A DNA stretch of 64,000 nt, taken from contig JBLHSG010000023.1 in assembly GCA_047626725.1 (NCBI GenBank), positions 1-64,000 on the forward strand, written 5' to 3'. The stretch comes from Ascidiaceihabitans sp034111945 (lineage in GTDB: Bacteria; Pseudomonadota; Alphaproteobacteria; Rhodobacterales; Rhodobacteraceae). Within the stretch, counting starts at the first letter, position 1; each line of letters begins with the position of its first letter. A program made the position numbers and the translations under genes. This document shows, one piece after another, positions 61,088 to 64,000 of the stretch. Under the pieces are notes generated by a model. It was not told the origin of the DNA. It saw only the letters and a program-made list of their open reading frames with translations, and did not search any database.

Positions 61088-61648
61088 GTGTCTAACTCAG
61101 AAGAACACGAAGGCACCCGCCGGGATTTCCTGCTCTATGCCACTGGTGGCACAGGTGCAGTGGTCGCAGGTGCCGCAATCTGGCCGCTTGTTAACCAAAT
61201 GAACCCTTCCGCAGACGTGCGCGCGCTGTCGTCGATTTTTGTCCCTGTGGGCAATGTCGAGCCAGGAACGCAGTTGACGGTCAAATGGTTGGGTAAACCT
61301 GTGTTTATCCGCCGTCGTACCGACGAAGAGATCGCAGAAGCAAAAGCAGTTGACGTGGCCAGCCTGCCTGACCCGGATTCAGCGAACAAAAACTTGCCCG
61401 GCGGTTCGCCCGCAACGGACGAGAACCGTTCACTGTCCGAAGATGGTGAATGGCTGGTGATGATGGGCGTTTGTACGCACCTTGGCTGTGTGCCTTTGGG
61501 CGACGCCGGTGACTTTGGCGGCTGGTTCTGCCCGTGCCACGGTTCGCACTACGACACAGCTGGTCGGATCCGCAAAGGTCCTGCACCTACAAACCTGCCG
61601 GTGCCTCCGGCCTTCTTCGTGGATGATTCCACGATCAAACTCGGTTAA
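61088..61648 (+). CDS. petA: Ubiquinol-cytochrome c reductase, Rieske iron-sulfur subunit
   Basis: A 186-residue protein starting with GTG after GGAG. Tat-type leader RRDFLL (11-16) and hydrophobic anchor to about residue 35. The 2Fe-2S cluster ligands are Cys129 and His131 (CTHLGC), Cys148 and His151 (CPCHGSH), with Cys134 and Cys150 as the disulfide pair. It oxidises quinol in the bc1 complex and passes one electron to cytochrome c1. First gene of the petABC operon. Confidence 0.97.
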   Translation: MSNSEEHEGTRRDFLLYATGGTGAVVAGAAIWPLVNQMNPSADVRALSSIFVPVGNVEPGTQLTVKWLGKPVFIRRRTDEEIAEAKAVDVASLPDPDSANKNLPGGSPATDENRSLSEDGEWLVMMGVCTHLGCVPLGDAGDFGGWFCPCHGSHYDTAGRIRKGPAPTNLPVPPAFFVDDSTIKLG

Positions 61649-61660
61649 GGGAGAGACGCA

Positions 61661-62989
61661 ATGGGTGGAATTCCTCACGACCACTACGAACCGAAAACCA
61701 AAGGCGAAAAGTGGCTGGACAGCCGTTTGCCAATCGTTGGTTTGATGTACACAACACTGACGGCACCAACGCCAAAGAACCTGAACTGGATGTGGATCTG
61801 GGGCATCGTTTTGACGTTCTGTCTGGTCCTGCAAATCGTGACAGGTATCGTTTTGGCGATGCACTACACACCGCACGTCGACAACGCGTTTGCGTCTGTT
61901 GAACACATCACGCGTAACGTAAACGGCGGCTATATGCTGCGGTATATGCACGCAAACGGTGCGTCCCTGTTCTTTGTTGCTGTGTATGCCCACATTTTCC
62001 GTGGCCTATACTATGGGTCCTACAAATCCCCACGCGAAGTGACGTGGATCATTGGTATGTTGATCTACCTGCTGATGATGGCGACGGGTTTCATGGGTTA
62101 CGTTTTGCCATGGGGACAAATGTCCTTTTGGGGCGCGACGGTTATCACTGGCCTGTTTGGCGCGATCCCGTTCATCGGCGAAGCACTGCAAACGTTCCTT
62201 TTGGGCGGACCTGCTGTTGATAACGCAACGCTGAACCGTTTCTTTAGCTTGCACTACTTGCTGCCATTCGTGATTGCCGGCCTGGTTATCGTCCACATCT
62301 GGGCCTTCCACACCACAGGTAACAACAACCCAACCGGGGTTGAGGTGCGGCGCGGTTCCAAGGAAGAAGCGCAAAAAGACACGCTGCCATTCTGGCCATA
62401 CTTTGTGATCAAAGACTTGTTCGCGCTGGCGGTTATTCTGGCTGTGTTCTTTGCTGTTGTTGGCTTTATGCCGAACTACCTTGGCCACCCTGACAACTAC
62501 ATCGAAGCGAACCCGCTTTCGACGCCTGCACACATTGTGCCTGAATGGTATTTCCTACCGTTCTACGCAATTCTGCGTGCCTTCACGTCAGAAGTTTGGG
62601 TTGTGCAAATCGCGTCCTTTGTGACCGGTGGCATTATCGATGCTAAGTTCTTTGGTGTTCTGGCGATGTTTGGTGCGATCGCGGTTATGGCTTTGGTGCC
62701 ATGGCTCGACACATCATCTGTGCGTTCGGGTCGGTTCCGGCCTATGTTCAAGTGGTGGTTTGCACTGCTGGTGATCGATTTCTTTGCCCTGATGTGGCTG
62801 GGTGCGATGCCGGCCGAAGAACCCTACGCGAGCTTCTCACTGATCGCATCGGCCTACTGGTTTGCCTACTTCCTGGTCATCTTGCCCCTGCTTGGCGTGA
62901 TCGAGAAACCGGATACACCACCGGCCACCATCGAAGATGACTTTGCCGCACACTACGGTGGCGACGCTGACAAACAGCCAGCGGAATAA
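61661..62989 (+). CDS. petB: Ubiquinol-cytochrome c reductase, cytochrome b
   Basis: A 442-residue cytochrome b with eight membrane helices. The two haem-binding His pairs lie in YMHANGASLFFVAVYAHIFRG and SLHYLLPFVIAGLVIVHIWAFH; the quinol-oxidation motif PEWYFLPFYAILR is near residue 290. It carries both quinone sites. It begins 12 bases after petA and ends 12 before petC, in the standard order. Confidence 0.98.
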   Translation: MGGIPHDHYEPKTKGEKWLDSRLPIVGLMYTTLTAPTPKNLNWMWIWGIVLTFCLVLQIVTGIVLAMHYTPHVDNAFASVEHITRNVNGGYMLRYMHANGASLFFVAVYAHIFRGLYYGSYKSPREVTWIIGMLIYLLMMATGFMGYVLPWGQMSFWGATVITGLFGAIPFIGEALQTFLLGGPAVDNATLNRFFSLHYLLPFVIAGLVIVHIWAFHTTGNNNPTGVEVRRGSKEEAQKDTLPFWPYFVIKDLFALAVILAVFFAVVGFMPNYLGHPDNYIEANPLSTPAHIVPEWYFLPFYAILRAFTSEVWVVQIASFVTGGIIDAKFFGVLAMFGAIAVMALVPWLDTSSVRSGRFRPMFKWWFALLVIDFFALMWLGAMPAEEPYASFSLIASAYWFAYFLVILPLLGVIEKPDTPPATIEDDFAAHYGGDADKQPAE

Positions 62990-63001
62990 GAGGAAATGCG
63001 T

Positions 63002-63868
63002 ATGTTTAAGAAACTCGCAATCAGCACTGTTGCAGCAATTACGTTTGCAACAGGCGCTATGGCTGCTGGCGAAAGTGCCCACATCGAGAATATCGATTTC
63101 TCGTTTGATGGCCCTTTTGGCACCTATGACCAGAACCAACTGCAACGCGGTTTGCAAATCTACACCGAGATTTGCGCGGCGTGCCACGGTCTGAAATATG
63201 TGCCGATCCGCACACTGTCTGATGACGGCGGTCCGCAAATGCCCGAAGATCAAGTGCGGGCCTATGCAGAACAGTTCAGCGTCAATGACGAACTGTCGAA
63301 CCCGAAACTGTTTGATCTGGAAACCGAAGAATATCGTCCGCTAACAGCGACCGATAACTTCCCGATCCACAACGCTGCGGCTGCGCCTGACTTGTCCTTG
63401 ATGGCAAAATCACGCGCTGCGTTCCACGGTCCCTACGGCCTTGGCATCAATCAGTTGATGAAAGGTACAGGCGGGGCGGAATACATTGCAGCCTTGATGC
63501 AAGGCTACGTCGATGCGCCGTCGTGCACACCGGACGATATGGATGGTTCGTACAACAAATACTTTACGACCGGCGGTTATCCGAACGAGTGTAAAGACGA
63601 GGACGGCCATCACAAGTATCCAGGCAGCTGGATCGCGATGGGCCAACCGCTGTACGGCGAGGACGTCGAATTTGCAGATGGGCATTCCAATAGCCTGCAA
63701 CACGAATCCGAAGACGTTGCGGCGTTTTTAATGTGGGCCGCTGAACCAAAACTGCAAGCGCGTAAGCAAGCAGGTTTTGTCGGTGTATTGCTGCTGACGT
63801 TGTTGTCGGTTCTGTTGTACTTGACGAACAAACGCCTTTGGGCACCGCACAAAAAGAAAAAGCACTAA
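63002..63868 (+). CDS. petC: Ubiquinol-cytochrome c reductase, cytochrome c1
   Basis: A 288-residue protein with signal peptide (about 1-22) and haem-attachment motif CAACH (58-62). A C-terminal membrane anchor (GFVGVLLLTLLSVLLYLTNKRLW) holds it in the inner membrane facing the periplasm. The start at 63002 was preferred over the ATG six bases upstream because AGGA lies seven bases before it. It accepts electrons from the Rieske protein. Confidence 0.97.
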   Translation: MFKKLAISTVAAITFATGAMAAGESAHIENIDFSFDGPFGTYDQNQLQRGLQIYTEICAACHGLKYVPIRTLSDDGGPQMPEDQVRAYAEQFSVNDELSNPKLFDLETEEYRPLTATDNFPIHNAAAAPDLSLMAKSRAAFHGPYGLGINQLMKGTGGAEYIAALMQGYVDAPSCTPDDMDGSYNKYFTTGGYPNECKDEDGHHKYPGSWIAMGQPLYGEDVEFADGHSNSLQHESEDVAAFLMWAAEPKLQARKQAGFVGVLLLTLLSVLLYLTNKRLWAPHKKKKH

Positions 63869-63885
63869 GGTTAATTTCTTAGCGT

Positions 63886-63922
63886 AAAAAAGCCCTGCAC
63901 TGGAAACAGCGCGGGGTTTTTG
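63886..63922 (+). terminator. Probable terminator after petC
   Basis: AAAAAAGCCCTGC and GCGCGGGGTTTTTG pair imperfectly (one mismatch in the stem) around an A-rich loop, ending in a T5 run. It begins 17 bases after the petC stop. Confidence 0.6.
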
Positions 63923-63949
63923 CATTTTGAGAACAAGAAAGGTCAGGCC

Positions 63950-64000
63950 ATGCAACAATCACTCGCGCTTATCACTTTGGTCGTGCGCGATTATGATGAA
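63950..64000 (+). CDS. VOC-superfamily protein, cut by the window end
   Basis: The reading starts MQQSLALITLVVRDYDE and stays open to the window edge. The opening LALITLVVRDYDE is the first strand and helix of glyoxalase/VOC-type proteins (LVVRDYDEA). The ATG at 63950 follows AGAAAGG. Only 17 residues are visible. Confidence 0.65.
   Translation, partial: MQQSLALITLVVRDYDE

Noticed and set aside
1..64000. CRISPR arrays, insertion sequences, prophage genes and toxin-antitoxin pairs
   Set aside because: I looked for regularly spaced repeats, transposase motifs, phage structural proteins and paired small toxin/antitoxin genes and found none convincing.

Overview
The window comes from an alphaproteobacterium, most likely a marine Rhodobacterales (Roseobacter-group) chromosome of moderate GC. 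The support is the family content: petABC encoding a cytochrome bc1 complex, a PetP/PetR-type regulator pair, an HDAC-like gene followed by xseB-ispA-dxs, gltD and gltB separated by two small genes, a NavAb-like one-domain sodium channel, ThiBPQ under a TPP riboswitch, and a RibH2-type lumazine synthase under an FMN riboswitch. Almost all of the window reads as core chromosome. The first 2.6 kb differs: it is visibly AT-richer and holds small orphan genes ending at a tRNA-Leu(CAG) gene, as a genomic-island edge would.

Layout. 0-2.6 kb: partial zinc-ribbon gene, two orphans, a secreted Excalibur-like protein, a secreted nuclease with a CtrA-type site upstream, then tRNA-Leu. 2.9-17.7 kb: NDUFA9-like reductase, uppP, gltD/GFA/DUF4328/gltB, mtgA, a GST, queG, a hydantoinase/oxoprolinase-like gene, and the msrB-msrA repair pair. 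17.8-28.7 kb: an exopolysaccharide locus with two GfcA/YjbE-like small proteins, YjbF lipoprotein, YjbH, a CapD/FlaA1-type dehydratase, a sugar transferase, an NAD epimerase and a Wza-like exporter, followed by a GH25 hydrolase and a GT4 glycosyltransferase. 28.8-34.6 kb: Tat-type thioredoxin-like protein, EamA transporter, HU, the amn-ade purine pair, arsC.

34.6-40.8 kb: a LysR regulator divergent from a four-gene set (class II aldolase, acyl-CoA dehydrogenase, ADP-forming-type acyl-CoA ligase, CaiD-like hydratase), with a perfect palindrome in the divergent promoter. This is a probable pathway for a carnitine-like or other short carboxylate and, with the exopolysaccharide locus, the most interesting part. 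40.8-51 kb: methyltransferase, YeeZ-like epimerase, sodium channel, isoprenoid operon, petPR, ilvE, copCD. 51-60.8 kb: cyclase, EamA transporter, aroC, thiBPQ, ribH2, PaiB-like protein, GST, an inverted REP-like pair, NUDIX hydrolase and a membrane protein. 61-64 kb: petABC and the start of a VOC gene at the window edge.

How they connect: PetP/PetR-type regulators lie about 13 kb from the bc1 operon that homologous regulators are linked to in Rhodobacter. GltBD assimilates ammonium, and Amn plus Ade can release it from AMP-derived adenine. Both vitamin loci (thiamine, flavin) are under cis riboswitches. Starts were chosen by Shine-Dalgarno spacing, overlap with the upstream gene, and family start. 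All functions are inferred from protein motifs read directly; no database search was run.
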